A stretch of DNA of 64,000 nt. It comes from Bdellovibrionales bacterium (lineage in GTDB: Bacteria > Bdellovibrionota > Bdellovibrionia > Bdellovibrionales > JAKFYE01). The stretch covers positions 40,116-104,115 of the forward strand of contig JAKFYE010000007.1 in NCBI GenBank assembly GCA_021731045.1. Direction: 5' to 3'. Shown in pieces: positions 27,646-37,179 of this stretch (position 1 is the stretch's first letter; the number at the start of each line of letters is the position of its first letter). The translations under genes and the position numbers were made by a program. The notes under the pieces are model-generated. The model was not told the DNA's origin, searched no databases, and was given only the letters and a program-made list of their open reading frames with translations.

Positions 27646-28863
27646 TCAAAACGCAGAATCTATTAAGTCGCGAAGCTTAGTCATCCACTGACCTGCTACT
27701 GCTTTTGTTATTCCTTTGATATTTTTTGTATTTTTATTTCCGTAAAATAGTAATCCCACACCAGTTGCGAACTGCGGTGCTTTTACGATATCGGTAATGC
27801 CACCAAAACCACTTGGACCCGCACGACGGACAGGCATATCAAAAACAAATTCGCCTAACTCGACAAGTCCATCGAGCTGACTACCACCGCCGGTTATAAC
27901 CACACCCGATCCCAATAAGCCTGTTAGACCACTTTTTTGTAATTCAGCATTTATGAACTGAAGCATTTCTTCTGCTCGAGGCTCTATGACCTCGCACAAA
28001 TGTTGACGAAAGACCGTGCGCTCACGTCGTCCGCCTACACCTTCAACTTCGATGCTTTCTTGAGCATCAACCAAATTGGCAACTGCACATCCGTATTTTT
28101 TCTTAAGAACTTCTGCTGAGGTATGCGGAGTTCTTAAACCCACAGCAATATCATTGGTAATTGTATTTCCACCTAAAGCGATACTTGCCGTGTAGGCAAT
28201 ACTACCTTGAGAAATGATCACGATATCACTCGTGCCCCCACCAATATCCACCACCGCAACGCCTAATTGTTTTTCATCTTCGGTAAGAACCGAAAGCGCA
28301 GAGGCGTATTGTTCTAAGACAAGGCCCGCAACTTTTAATCCGGCACGTTCTGTACATTTAATTAAATTTTGAAGCGCAGTGTGTCCTGCCGTTACGATAT
28401 GCACGCTAGACTCTAAACGCACTCCCGACATTCCAATTGGATCTAAAATTCCATCTTGATCATCAACTTTAAACTCTCGAGGTAAAACGTGAATCACGTC
28501 ACGATCACTTGGAACCGCAACGGCTTTGGCCGCTTCTACGACTCGCGCAATATCATTGTTTGCAATTTCTTTATCACGAATTGCAACCATTCCTTTAGAA
28601 TCGAAAGATTTCGTCACGCTTCCTGAAACGCTCACCCAAACTTCAGAAATTTTTAGACCTGCCATCAATTCGGCTTCTTCGCGAGCTTGGCAAATGGCTT
28701 CTGTTGTTTGTTCGATATTAACGACGACGCCTTTTTTTAGACCTTGATTTGGAGCGATTCCTAAACCGACGATGTCGATTCCATTTGGTCCTGGGACTCC
28801 AACAACGATAGAAACTTTAGTTGTTCCTATGTCGAGTGCTGCAATGAAATAATCCTTTTTCAT
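27646..28863 (-). CDS. ftsA: Cell division protein FtsA
   Basis: 405 residues, actin-like. ATP-binding motifs: [16 protein letters not shown] at the start, [13 protein letters not shown], and [12 protein letters not shown]. The C-terminus ends in [15 protein letters not shown], an amphipathic helix that anchors the protein to the inner membrane. FtsA tethers FtsZ to the membrane and recruits later division proteins. The start is well supported (GAAAGAGAG ahead of ATG). A 134-bp gap separates it from ftsQ, while ftsZ follows closely, so an ftsAZ promoter in that gap is likely. Confidence 0.97.
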   Translation of the reverse strand: MKKDYFIAALDIGTTKVSIVVGVPGPNGIDIVGLGIAPNQGLKKGVVVNIEQTTEAICQAREEAELMAGLKISEVWVSVSGSVTKSFDSKGMVAIRDKEIANNDIARVVEAAKAVAVPSDRDVIHVLPREFKVDDQDGILDPIGMSGVRLESSVHIVTAGHTALQNLIKCTERAGLKVAGLVLEQYASALSVLTEDEKQLGVAVVDIGGGTSDIVIISQGSIAYTASIALGGNTITNDIAVGLRTPHTSAEVLKKKYGCAVANLVDAQESIEVEGVGGRRERTVFRQHLCEVIEPRAEEMLQFINAELQKSGLTGLLGSGVVITGGGSQLDGLVELGEFVFDMPVRRAGPSGFGGITDIVKAPQFATGVGLLFYGNKNTKNIKGITKAVAGQWMTKLRDLIDSAF

Positions 28864-28997
28864 TTTTTCTCTCTTTCAAGCCCTACCTTAGGCTTCTGGA
28901 GATCATTCCAAGTCGATTTCCCAGAAGGCTTCTTGTGAACTAACTAGCTGAAATATTTATTAAAAATATTTTTGTATTCTGAAGCCCTGATAAAAGG
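28864..28997 (-). promoter_or_regulatory. ftsQ-ftsA gap with inverted and direct repeats
   Basis: The gap holds an inverted repeat CTTCTGG (28893-28899)/CCAGAAG (28921-28927) and, on the minus strand, two copies of AGAAGCCT. Nearer ftsQ is an AT-rich inverted repeat (AAATATTT twice). Gaps this size are rare in this cluster, so it probably carries a promoter or a 5' leader structure for ftsAZ. No clear -35/-10 pair was found. Confidence 0.3.
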
Positions 28998-29750
28998 CTA
29001 GCGATCGTTACGCAGCTTGACAAGGACTTTTTTTGAGAAATCTGCGTCGATGACGCGACCTTTCAAGTTATTGTGTTCTAAATATTCTAACACTTTTGCA
29101 ACTCTAGCAGACTTGATCGCGATATTTTCATTGCCTAATTTAATCGTGGATTTTGTCTGCAAATGTGTGAGCCAAATCTCATCTTTCTTTCCCATATTAA
29201 TTTCAGCTACTGTTTCTAAACTGAGTGATCCCGTAGATGGCATTTCATTCAATATTTTTATGATTCGACTTTTAGCTTTTTCATTTTTTAAAAGATAAGA
29301 ATCTTGTATCACCGGAAGCTTCGGAGATTTTGTTTCTTCAATCTTAGGTAAGACCGTTCCATCCGTACTAATTAAATGTAACTCCCCTTGCGAGTTCATA
29401 AAAATCGCGACGCTAGGCTTAGCCTTGACCTCAAGTCTTAATGTTTGAGGAAACCGTCTATAAATCTCAACATTTTCAACCCAACTTTCTTGCTTCGCTA
29501 TTTCTTTTATTTTTTCGGGATCGAGATTCCACAAGTTTTCTCCATCGAACTTTGAAAGTTTTAGTTTAAGGCGAATAAAATAGCTCTCATAAGCAATAGG
29601 TGATTTAGCGCCGTCTTCATCTGCAGAACTAACCTCTACGACTTCTATTTTTCTTACTTTAAAAAGACCATTTTTAGCCGCAATTAAAAACGCACATGGA
29701 ACAATGAGAATGAGAAAAAAAACAGTAATAAAATTCAAAATGCGCTTCAT
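28998..29750 (-). CDS. ftsQ: Cell division protein FtsQ
   Basis: 250 residues. One N-terminal membrane segment (about 5-24, FITVFFLILIVPCAFLIAA), then a POTRA domain with FKVRKIEVVEVS, and FDGENLWNLDPEKIKEIAKQ with WVENVEIYRRFPQTLRLEVK, the classic FtsQ signature, followed by the FtsQ beta domain (about 130-248). FtsQ is the periplasmic scaffold linking early and late divisome proteins and binds FtsL and FtsB. Its position upstream of ftsA is canonical. It is separated from the membrane TPR gene upstream by 65 bp. Confidence 0.93.
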   Translation of the reverse strand: MKRILNFITVFFLILIVPCAFLIAAKNGLFKVRKIEVVEVSSADEDGAKSPIAYESYFIRLKLKLSKFDGENLWNLDPEKIKEIAKQESWVENVEIYRRFPQTLRLEVKAKPSVAIFMNSQGELHLISTDGTVLPKIEETKSPKLPVIQDSYLLKNEKAKSRIIKILNEMPSTGSLSLETVAEINMGKKDEIWLTHLQTKSTIKLGNENIAIKSARVAKVLEYLEHNNLKGRVIDADFSKKVLVKLRNDR

Positions 29751-29815
29751 AGACTTAGCTTACAGAATTTTATTGATAAGGAGTATCGACGCTAGACCTA
29801 AGTCCTTAAGAATAA

Positions 29816-31294
29816 CTATTTGGCTTTGAGCTCCTGATACATACGCTGAAGTTCAAGATTTTCAGGTTTTAACGTCAGTGCTTTTTCCAAATAAGATAAA
29901 GCTTTGGCATTATCATGTTTACGTTCATAAATGGCCGCTATATTAATTAACGGCTTCGCATCCTGAGAGTCAACCGCAACGGCATTTTGGAAATGCTCTT
30001 CTGCTTTCTCAAAATTATTCTGATGAAAATAAGAAATGCCTAAATTATTCAAAGCCATCGAATTGCTTGGATCCTTATCAATAACCGACTGCCATAATGT
30101 CTGAGAGTTTCTCCAAATTTCGACCTGCGACCAGGTTTGTCTAAGGGGCAAAATCATAGCGAACAATAAAACGTAACGAGACGGTTTCACCCAACGTTTT
30201 TCTGCAAACATACCATGAGTCGTCGCGACGTACGCAAAAAAAACAATTAAGGAGAGACCCGCTAAATAAAAATAACGATCTGAATAGAAAAAATTTAATC
30301 CGAAAAATAAAACTTTAGATTGCGGAAGCAACAATACACTGTACCAAACAAGACTAGCTAAAAAAAATTTGTAGGACAATTGAGATTTAACAAAAAGCAC
30401 AATGACAAAAATTATGCATAGAAGAGCAAAAAGTGAATTTGTAAAAACCTCCGTCGCGACGACGTCTGTATAATATGCAGATAAATATGCAGGATTAAAG
30501 AAGTTAACAATATAAAACCAAAGTGACTTAGGAACACGTGCTGCCGAAGCCACAGGCGCCATTTCATCCAATACATTGCGCACATACATATGCACGCTAT
30601 AAAGAACGATCATAATTCCAAAAAAAGGCATCAATGTTTTCAAACGCTTTTTATTCATTAGCTCAAAAACTAAAAATAAAAATGGTAAGGGTAACGCCAC
30701 TGGCTTACTCAAAATCGCGAATAGATAAAAGGTGAACGACCAGAACAACGAAGAAAGGCCCGATGTTTTAAAAAAATCCTCATATTTTAATACCGAAAGC
30801 AAAACAAAAAAGGTGCTGAGTAAACCTTTTCTCTCAGAAAACCAAGCGACAGACTCCACATTCATTGGATGAAGCGCAAATACAAAACAAGTTAAAAGTG
30901 TGAGCATCTTGTTTGAAAACACACGATTCAGCAGAACAAATAAAACAACCACATTTATTAGGTGCAAAAAAAGATTAATGCCGTGTGAAACAGAAGGTTG
31001 AAAACCAAAAATTGCATGTTCGATCGCATACGTCGTCAGCGTAAGAGGGATATAGTCAAATGCAACCGACTTTGTAAAGAGTCCAGGAATATCAAAACTT
31101 AAAATACTCGGGGCATTCGTAAAACTTCCATCATCGTAGGTGTTGTAATCAAAGGCTAGAACACGCAGATAAACTCCGAGAGTGATCAATACGATCACGG
31201 CTAATCCATAAGAATTTAAAAATTGGTTTAGGTAGGCACGCAATGGAGGCGTTCGAATTGTGAATTGCGAACTATTACTCTCCAAGAAACACAA
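29816..31294 (-). CDS. Polytopic membrane protein with C-terminal TPR repeats (GT-C/TMTC-like)
   Basis: 492 residues. About ten membrane segments occupy 25-385, with an early loop YLRVLAFDYNTYDDGSFTNA holding an Asp-Asp pair as in GT-C glycosyltransferases, and CFVFALHPMNVESVAWFSER, a motif typical of TMTC/DUF1736-type proteins. The last 100 residues carry three TPR repeats (ALNNLGISYFHQNNFEKAEE, PLINIAAIYERKHDNAKALS). Such proteins are predicted to move sugars onto proteins or lipids, but activity here is unknown. It starts inside the end of murB; the only early start codons are TTG (31294 or 31285), so the start is uncertain. It occupies the place where ddl usually sits. Confidence 0.75.
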   Translation of the reverse strand: MCFLESNSSQFTIRTPPLRAYLNQFLNSYGLAVIVLITLGVYLRVLAFDYNTYDDGSFTNAPSILSFDIPGLFTKSVAFDYIPLTLTTYAIEHAIFGFQPSVSHGINLFLHLINVVVLFVLLNRVFSNKMLTLLTCFVFALHPMNVESVAWFSERKGLLSTFFVLLSVLKYEDFFKTSGLSSLFWSFTFYLFAILSKPVALPLPFLFLVFELMNKKRLKTLMPFFGIMIVLYSVHMYVRNVLDEMAPVASAARVPKSLWFYIVNFFNPAYLSAYYTDVVATEVFTNSLFALLCIIFVIVLFVKSQLSYKFFLASLVWYSVLLLPQSKVLFFGLNFFYSDRYFYLAGLSLIVFFAYVATTHGMFAEKRWVKPSRYVLLFAMILPLRQTWSQVEIWRNSQTLWQSVIDKDPSNSMALNNLGISYFHQNNFEKAEEHFQNAVAVDSQDAKPLINIAAIYERKHDNAKALSYLEKALTLKPENLELQRMYQELKAK

Positions 31295-32168
31295 CTTCTG
31301 TTTTAAGCTGAAACCCTGTTTTTGATTTTACCGTGTCTTGAACATGCTGAATTAAACGTTTGGTGTCGCTCGCCGTGGCCTTACCTAAGTTGACAATAAA
31401 ATTTGCATGTTTTTCTGAAACTTGAGCATCGCCAAAACGTGTTCCCTTAAGTCCACTTGATTCAATCAGTTGTCCCGCCTTACCGCCTTCTGGATTTACA
31501 AAAACAGAACCACAACTTGGTTTATCTAACGGTTGTTTTTTTAAACGTGTGGTATTCGCCTCTCGAACTTTAAGAAGAATTTGATCGTCTGGAGTCAATG
31601 GCCAAGAAATACCCACTTCAATAATGACTCCGGGTTGCCAACCTTCACAATGCCGATATGACCATTTAAGATCATCACGCGTGTACGTATGTACGTTTTG
31701 TCCTCGCAAAACACGAATCCAATCTACAATTTCTACGAACTCTCGCGGCTCCATTTGCTCGCTCACACCCGCATTCATTACGACGCCCCCACCAACATCT
31801 CCCGGAATTCCGGCCAAAAAAAGTGCTGGGGCCAATTTATATTTTAAAAATATTTTAAGAAGCTCTGATTTAGGTGTGCCGGCAATCGCCGCAATTTGCA
31901 ATCGCCCGTCATGTTCTTCTACGATCGTACCAGTGAATTTATTTAAATTGACCACCAATCCTCTCACACCTTTATCACTGATAAGGCAATTGCTGCCTCC
32001 GCTTAAGACAGTCAGTGCTGCTCGATTATCTGCAGCCCACTGAATACACGCTTTCATTTCTATTAAACTTTTAGGTTGAAAAAAATAATCCGCCGGCCCG
32101 CCAATATTCCATGACGTATATTGTGCAAGAAGAATGTTCTGTTTAATATCTAGACTTGTTTCTCTCAT
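31275..32168 (-). CDS. murB: UDP-N-acetylenolpyruvoylglucosamine reductase
   Basis: 297 residues, ATG with GGAGA ribosome site. FAD-binding features: NTSWNIGGPADYFFQP-like segment (here YTSWNIGGPADYF), LSGGSNCLISDKGVRG, AGIPGDVGGGVVMNAGVS, then RHCEGWQPGVIIE, and PSCGSVFVNPEGGKAGQLIE with the catalytic Ser of the type II enzymes, and HANFIVNLGKATASD. It reduces enolpyruvyl-UDP-GlcNAc to UDP-MurNAc in the cytoplasm with NADPH. The short, type II architecture matches many delta-group and Gram-positive MurB proteins. It follows murC with a 24-bp gap. Confidence 0.95.
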   Translation of the reverse strand: MRETSLDIKQNILLAQYTSWNIGGPADYFFQPKSLIEMKACIQWAADNRAALTVLSGGSNCLISDKGVRGLVVNLNKFTGTIVEEHDGRLQIAAIAGTPKSELLKIFLKYKLAPALFLAGIPGDVGGGVVMNAGVSEQMEPREFVEIVDWIRVLRGQNVHTYTRDDLKWSYRHCEGWQPGVIIEVGISWPLTPDDQILLKVREANTTRLKKQPLDKPSCGSVFVNPEGGKAGQLIESSGLKGTRFGDAQVSEKHANFIVNLGKATASDTKRLIQHVQDTVKSKTGFQLKTEVVFLGE

Positions 32169-32192
32169 GCATCTCCGGTGATATGCGTCCGG

Positions 32193-33536
32193 TTAAATTC
32201 TTTTTAAGATTTCCAATCCCCGCTTAGAAATATCGCCTGCACCTAACGTTAAAAATACACAGGGTTCCTTGAGATGGTTCAGAGTTTTGACAATGGCGTC
32301 TTCTGTATTTCCAACATATTCCACATTTGGATGCTTGATATGTTTAGCCAAAAGTTCCGATGTGATATTTGCAATAGGCGACTCACTTGCCGCATAAATA
32401 TCCCATATTAAGACTTTTGTAGCACCATTGAAGGATTCTAAAAAATCATTCCAACATATTTGAGTTCGGCTATAGCGATGGGGTTGGAAAGCGACAATCA
32501 ATTTATCTGAGGGATACTTTTCGCGAAACGCTTGGAGGGTCGCTTTGATTTCTGTTGGATGATGTCCATAATCATCGTAGACGCGCACGCCATTTTTTTC
32601 GCCACGATACTCAAAACGTCGGTCAACACCGTTATATTTTTTAATTCCTTCAAAACACTCCGCAATAGAAAGACCCGCTTTAATTCCGACGATTAAGGCG
32701 GCCGTCGCGTTCAGGGCATTATGGCGTCCTGGAATTGAAAGTGGTAGCCGACCCAGTTTTTCTTTTTCATGATAAACAACGTATCCATTTTCTTCTTTTT
32801 TAAGAATGTAATCGTTGTCATCATTAAAACCATAAAACAAAACGCTCTTGTTATAATTCTTAAGCGTGTCTTGCACGTCCGGATTATCTCCGCACGCAAC
32901 TGTTAAACCGTAAAAAGGTACCAACCGTGCAAAATCTAGAAAAGCTTTTTTAAGATTAACAAAACTTCCATAATAATCTAAGTGATCATTGTCGATATTT
33001 GTAATAACCGCAATTTCAGGCGATAGTTTTAAAAAACTACCATCGCTCTCATCACTTTCTGCAATCAACCATTCACCCTTCCCTAAAAAAGAATGACTTT
33101 TGATTAAATCTAAACGACCACCAACGACCACAGTAGGATCTGTCTTTGCAGAAAGAAATATTGAAGCAATCATACTGGTCGTCGTTGTCTTTCCGTGCGT
33201 CCCACCCACCGCGATGCCGCGCTTTAGCCTCATCACTTCAGCCAAAACTTCTATTCGAGGAATAATCGGAATTTTTCGATTCTTTGCTTCTTGAATCTCA
33301 GGATTCGTAAACGGTATCGCGCTCGAATACACTACGACGTCTACGTTTTCTACATGAGAAGCGTGATGACCTTTGAAAATTTTTATTTTCATGTCGCGAA
33401 GGCGTTCGACTTGAGAGTTTTCAGAAAGGTCGCTTCCCGACACGGTAGCACCCATGTTGTGAATGAGCTCTGCGAGGCCGCTCATCCCCGCTCCACCAAT
33501 TCCGATAAAATGAACTTTACTACTCGCAATTTTCAA
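32193..33536 (-). CDS. murC: UDP-N-acetylmuramate-L-alanine ligase
   Basis: 447 residues. Mur ligase with N-terminal HFIGIGGAGMSGLAELI, SGSDLSEN, the ATP P-loop GGTHGKTTTTSMIAS (about 113-127), NIDNDHLDYYGS, NATAALIVGIKAG, and DDYGHHPTEIKATLQAF, followed by FQPHRYSRTQ. The HxGKTTTT and YGHHPTE motifs assign MurC rather than MurD/E/F. It adds the first amino acid, L-Ala, to UDP-MurNAc. The start at 33536 directly precedes the Rossmann strand. It lies between murG and murB on the minus strand. Confidence 0.97.
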   Translation of the reverse strand: MKIASSKVHFIGIGGAGMSGLAELIHNMGATVSGSDLSENSQVERLRDMKIKIFKGHHASHVENVDVVVYSSAIPFTNPEIQEAKNRKIPIIPRIEVLAEVMRLKRGIAVGGTHGKTTTTSMIASIFLSAKTDPTVVVGGRLDLIKSHSFLGKGEWLIAESDESDGSFLKLSPEIAVITNIDNDHLDYYGSFVNLKKAFLDFARLVPFYGLTVACGDNPDVQDTLKNYNKSVLFYGFNDDNDYILKKEENGYVVYHEKEKLGRLPLSIPGRHNALNATAALIVGIKAGLSIAECFEGIKKYNGVDRRFEYRGEKNGVRVYDDYGHHPTEIKATLQAFREKYPSDKLIVAFQPHRYSRTQICWNDFLESFNGATKVLIWDIYAASESPIANITSELLAKHIKHPNVEYVGNTEDAIVKTLNHLKEPCVFLTLGAGDISKRGLEILKRI

Positions 33537-33581
33537 ATATTAACTCACCATTTTGATTTCAGTATAACTAACTGTTACTCA

Positions 33582-34658
33582 CTAACTGTTCAAGTCCTTT
33601 AACATCTCGCACACAATGGCTTCGGCACCGCTTGGGCGCTGTAATTTTGCAAGCGCACTCTCCAAGTTTTCAATTTTTTTCGGGTTATTTTTAAAACTTA
33701 GAATAGATTGAATAAGTGAGTCAGGGGTTAAATCTTTTTGCAAAAGCATTTCGCCGGCTCCAGCATTGACTAAATATTCCGCATTGGCTTGCTGATGATT
33801 TTCAGCAGCGGTCGGTAGGGGAATAATAAGCGAAGCCTTTCTACATGCGATCACTTCAGAAATTGTTCCGACGCCGCCCCGACAGATAACAAGATCTGCC
33901 CAAGTATAATATTTAGGCATATCATCGATAAATGCGAACGCTTTAACCTGTGAATTGTTATGATACAATTTTGAGAGTTTTTCAAAATCGAGTGCGCCCG
34001 TTTGATGAACGATCTCAACATTGTTTAACCAGGAGCCACCTTTTAAAACCGCCTCACTCACCGCATTGTTAATTCCTCTTGCGCCTTGGCTTCCGCCGAA
34101 AACAAAAATGCGAAAAACGTTTGATTTTTCACGTGCACGATACGCAATAGTATTACGAATGGGCAGACCAACAGAAATAATTTTTGAAGATTTTAATTTC
34201 TTACGGGCGACATCAAAAACAACAAAAGCTTTTTTAACAAAATAAGATAAAATTCTATTTGTAAAACCCGGGTGCGCATTGGGTTCCCAAATATAAGTTC
34301 GTTTAACAAAAAAAGATGCCACAAGCACAAATGGACCAGCCGCAAATCCCCCGACACCTAAAACTAATTTAGGCCTTAACTTTAAACACAGTAAAGCACA
34401 TTGAATAAAAACAAACGGCATTAAAATTAAAGTCTTAATTTGATTTGCACGACCTGCTCGAAGCAGTCCCCCGACCGGCAGAGTGTGAAGTGGAAAACCT
34501 TCTTTAGGAATAATTTTATTCTCTAAGCCCTGCTTAGAACCAACAAAATGGATGTCGACATCTGGAAGTTGACGTTGTAATTCTCGGGCAACCGCGATCC
34601 CAGGATACAAATGACCACCGCTCCCGCCTCCCGCAAAGACGACGACATTTTTTTTCAA
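33582..34658 (-). CDS. murG: UDP-GlcNAc:lipid I N-acetylglucosaminyltransferase
   Basis: 358 residues of GT28 family. N-terminal VFAGGGSGGHLYPGIAVAREL, a hydrophobic membrane-association patch about 70-90, VGGFAAGPFVLVAS, the donor-site motif GGSQGARGINN (about 185-195), CRGGVGTISEV and PLPTAAENHQQANAEYLV. It makes lipid II on the inner face of the membrane. It starts with TTG (34658) with ribosome site GAGGT, and the start overlaps the ftsW stop (bases 34655-34658), so the two are translationally coupled. Confidence 0.95.
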   Translation of the reverse strand: MKKNVVVFAGGGSGGHLYPGIAVARELQRQLPDVDIHFVGSKQGLENKIIPKEGFPLHTLPVGGLLRAGRANQIKTLILMPFVFIQCALLCLKLRPKLVLGVGGFAAGPFVLVASFFVKRTYIWEPNAHPGFTNRILSYFVKKAFVVFDVARKKLKSSKIISVGLPIRNTIAYRAREKSNVFRIFVFGGSQGARGINNAVSEAVLKGGSWLNNVEIVHQTGALDFEKLSKLYHNNSQVKAFAFIDDMPKYYTWADLVICRGGVGTISEVIACRKASLIIPLPTAAENHQQANAEYLVNAGAGEMLLQKDLTPDSLIQSILSFKNNPKKIENLESALAKLQRPSGAEAIVCEMLKDLNS

Positions 34659-35833
34659 CGTGACCTCAAGAACGACTTGTCGATATTAATTAAAATACCA
34701 AAAAGCATTCCTAAAACAACGAGAGAGCTACCACCATAGCTCAAAAACGGAAGGGTTAAACCTTTAGTCGGTAAGAGTCCCAACACCACGCCAGCATTGG
34801 TAAAAACTTGGAGAGAAAATAAAACGGATAATCCAAGCGCGATATTCTTAGCAAATTTATCTTCGACAAACGCTCCAATTTGAAAGCCCCGTAGAATAAT
34901 AAATCCGTAAAGAAACATGATTAAAAGAAATCCGGTAAATCCCATTTCTTCGCCTAAAACCGCTAAAGTAAAATCAGTGTGCGCTTCTGGTAAGAAAAAT
35001 AATTTACCTTGGCCTTGACCTAATCCTGCTCCTGTTACTCCGCCTGATGAAAAGCTGAGCATACTTTGAATAACTTGAAACCCCGATTTAGTAGGATCTG
35101 ACCAAGGATCAATAAACGCCATTAAGCGTGCTCGGCGGTACGGCTTACTCATAACTAAAAAATAAAACGTCGGGAGAGCCATAATTCCTACAGAGACAAT
35201 GTAACTCCATCGCAATCCGTTCATAAATAAAAGCGCAAACAATACGAGCGTATAAATGGTAAACGTTCCAAAATCAGGTTGGTGTAAAAGAATCGGCAAC
35301 GGCATTATCACCACGACAAATTTCATAAGAAAATCCCAAAGTCGCTCTTGATGAAAACGGGTTGTTAAAATTAGCGCAAGAACAATGGGTAGGCTCACCT
35401 TTAAAATTTCGGAAGGTTCAAATTTAAAAACTCCCAAATCAATCCACCTTGCCGCCCCACCTGCTTGATGTCCTATCGTGGGGTGAAGTGCGAGTGAAAT
35501 ACCCAGCAAAGATAGACACCAAGTAAAGAGGCCTAAAGGCTTCACCCACTTCCAAGGAATGAATGCAAAAAATAAAAAAGTGAGAATAGAAAGTAGGGTG
35601 AAAACCCCTTGGCGTTTAATAAAAAACAAACCATCACCGCGAGTTTCGGTCGCAAATATAAAACTAGAACTGTAAACTTGAACAAGTCCAAGCCCAAAAA
35701 AAAGAAACAGTACTAGTAATAGACTGGTATCAAGCTCGGCAGTTTTTACTTTTAAAAACGACGAGCTCCATCGGTTTTTTTTCTGACTTTTTCTATTTGA
35801 ACTCGTAGACGAGTTTTTTGAAGTAGTTGCCAC
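34655..35833 (-). CDS. ftsW: Peptidoglycan polymerase FtsW (SEDS family)
   Basis: About 392 residues with roughly ten membrane segments. SEDS motifs: VYSSSFIFATETRGDGLFFIKRQ near the N-terminus, GGAARWIDLGVFKFEPSEILK, HQPDFGTF, GAGLGQGQGKLFFLPEAHTDF and GLTLPFLSYGGSSLV. These fit a lipid II polymerase acting with FtsI at the septum. The frame is open to a TTG at 35899, but that part lies within murD; I use the GTG at 35833, which still overlaps murD by 41 bp. Neither has a strong ribosome site, so the start is uncertain. The order murD-ftsW-murG is canonical. Confidence 0.9.
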   Translation of the reverse strand: MATTSKNSSTSSNRKSQKKNRWSSSFLKVKTAELDTSLLLVLFLFFGLGLVQVYSSSFIFATETRGDGLFFIKRQGVFTLLSILTFLFFAFIPWKWVKPLGLFTWCLSLLGISLALHPTIGHQAGGAARWIDLGVFKFEPSEILKVSLPIVLALILTTRFHQERLWDFLMKFVVVIMPLPILLHQPDFGTFTIYTLVLFALLFMNGLRWSYIVSVGIMALPTFYFLVMSKPYRRARLMAFIDPWSDPTKSGFQVIQSMLSFSSGGVTGAGLGQGQGKLFFLPEAHTDFTLAVLGEEMGFTGFLLIMFLYGFIILRGFQIGAFVEDKFAKNIALGLSVLFSLQVFTNAGVVLGLLPTKGLTLPFLSYGGSSLVVLGMLFGILINIDKSFLRSR

Positions 35834-37175
35834 GTTCTTCAAAGTTATCAAAAAGATCGAAGCTTGGACAGCCCGGAGACAAAAGAATCGTATCTCCAAT
35901 CCTAGACTTTTGGTAAGCGATCAAGACAGCCTCTTCAAACGTACCTATTAAATAGGTTTCGCTAAAATCACCAATGTCGCGATTGATAGCTTCTTTTGCC
36001 TCACCTACCAGGATCAAAGTCTTGACCTTTCTCTTTACAACTTCGGTCAGCGGCACGAATGACACGTTGGCCATCTTACCACCGGCAATTAAAATAATAT
36101 TACTATCAAAAGCATCTAACGCCCGTTGAACCGCATGAACGTTTGTAGCCTTTGAATCATTGAAAAAGTTAACGCCCCCTGCTTTACGAACATACTCAAG
36201 TCGATGCTCAAGACCTGGAAACTCATTCATAACCTTCTGGATGACTTCTGGTTTGGCACCGTATTCGCGAGTCGTACAAATAGCCGCCATAATATTCTCA
36301 ATCGCGTGACGACCTCGCATCTTAATATTTTTAAAGTCATAATATTCAACTTCTGGCCCGATTCGAACCTTGAGCTGATCCTTTATAGCAACCGCACCAC
36401 CTATATTCATAATCTGGGGTTCAAGCGACGGTTTGCGTGAAAAATAAAAAATGCGACCACGTTGAACCGCGGGGTCACGAGCCAAATCAACAACCGTATT
36501 ATCGTCTGCGTTTAATACAGAAGTTGTGTCATGTGTTGTGTTTTGAAAAATACGACGTTTCGCACGCACGTATTCATCCATAGAACGGTAACGATCTAAA
36601 TGGTTTTCGGCAATATTCATTAACACAACGGTGCGAGGTGCGTAGGTTTCTGTTAATTCAAGCTGAAAACTAGATGTTTCTATGATCACAACATCGGCTT
36701 TATCTTTTCTCCGCACATACTCTGTTAACGGCGTTCCAAAATTGCCGCCAATCCAAACCTTAACTCCTGATTCTTTCAAAAATGTTTCAATAAGTTTACA
36801 GGTCGTGCTCTTACCATTTGTTCCCGTAACCGCGATGATAGGTTCTTGTACAAATTGGGCGGCAAACTCAAGTTCGCCGGTCACTTTCACTCCATGTTGG
36901 CGGGCATAATCAAAAATTTTGAGTTCAGGTGAAACTCCTGGGCTCAAAATAATTAACTCTTGATTCAACATCACTTTTGGAGTGTGCCCACCTAAATCAA
37001 AATTTACTTTTAATCCTTCAATTTCTTCAATGGCTGACGATAATTCGGCAGGAGATTTGTGATCACTAATTGTAACGTCAGCCTCTGCTTCCGCTAAAAA
37101 CTTAACTAGTGAAACGCCGGTCTTTGAAAGACCTACGACCATGATTTTCTTACCTTTAACTTCTGATACATCCAT
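35793..37175 (-). CDS. murD: UDP-N-acetylmuramoylalanine-D-glutamate ligase
   Basis: 460 residues. N-terminal MVVGLSKTGVSLVKFL, SPGVSPE, P-loop AVTGTNGKSTTCKLIE (about 114-129), NIAENHLDRYRSMDEY, HAIENIMAAI, GLEHRLEYVRKAGGVNFFNDSKATN (the MurD-specific stretch ending in NDSKATN) and ILLSPGCPSFDLFDNFEERG at the C-terminus. It adds D-Glu to UDP-MurNAc-L-Ala in the cytoplasm. It starts 5 bp after mraY and its 3' end overlaps ftsW. Confidence 0.97.
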   Translation of the reverse strand: MDVSEVKGKKIMVVGLSKTGVSLVKFLAEAEADVTISDHKSPAELSSAIEEIEGLKVNFDLGGHTPKVMLNQELIILSPGVSPELKIFDYARQHGVKVTGELEFAAQFVQEPIIAVTGTNGKSTTCKLIETFLKESGVKVWIGGNFGTPLTEYVRRKDKADVVIIETSSFQLELTETYAPRTVVLMNIAENHLDRYRSMDEYVRAKRRIFQNTTHDTTSVLNADDNTVVDLARDPAVQRGRIFYFSRKPSLEPQIMNIGGAVAIKDQLKVRIGPEVEYYDFKNIKMRGRHAIENIMAAICTTREYGAKPEVIQKVMNEFPGLEHRLEYVRKAGGVNFFNDSKATNVHAVQRALDAFDSNIILIAGGKMANVSFVPLTEVVKRKVKTLILVGEAKEAINRDIGDFSETYLIGTFEEAVLIAYQKSRIGDTILLSPGCPSFDLFDNFEERGNYFKKLVYEFK

Positions 37176-37179
37176 ACTA

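Noticed and set aside
31624..32043. Plus-strand frame of 139 codons opposite murB
   Set aside because: Antisense to a fully conserved murB; Ser/Thr/Pro-rich composition typical of shadow frames.
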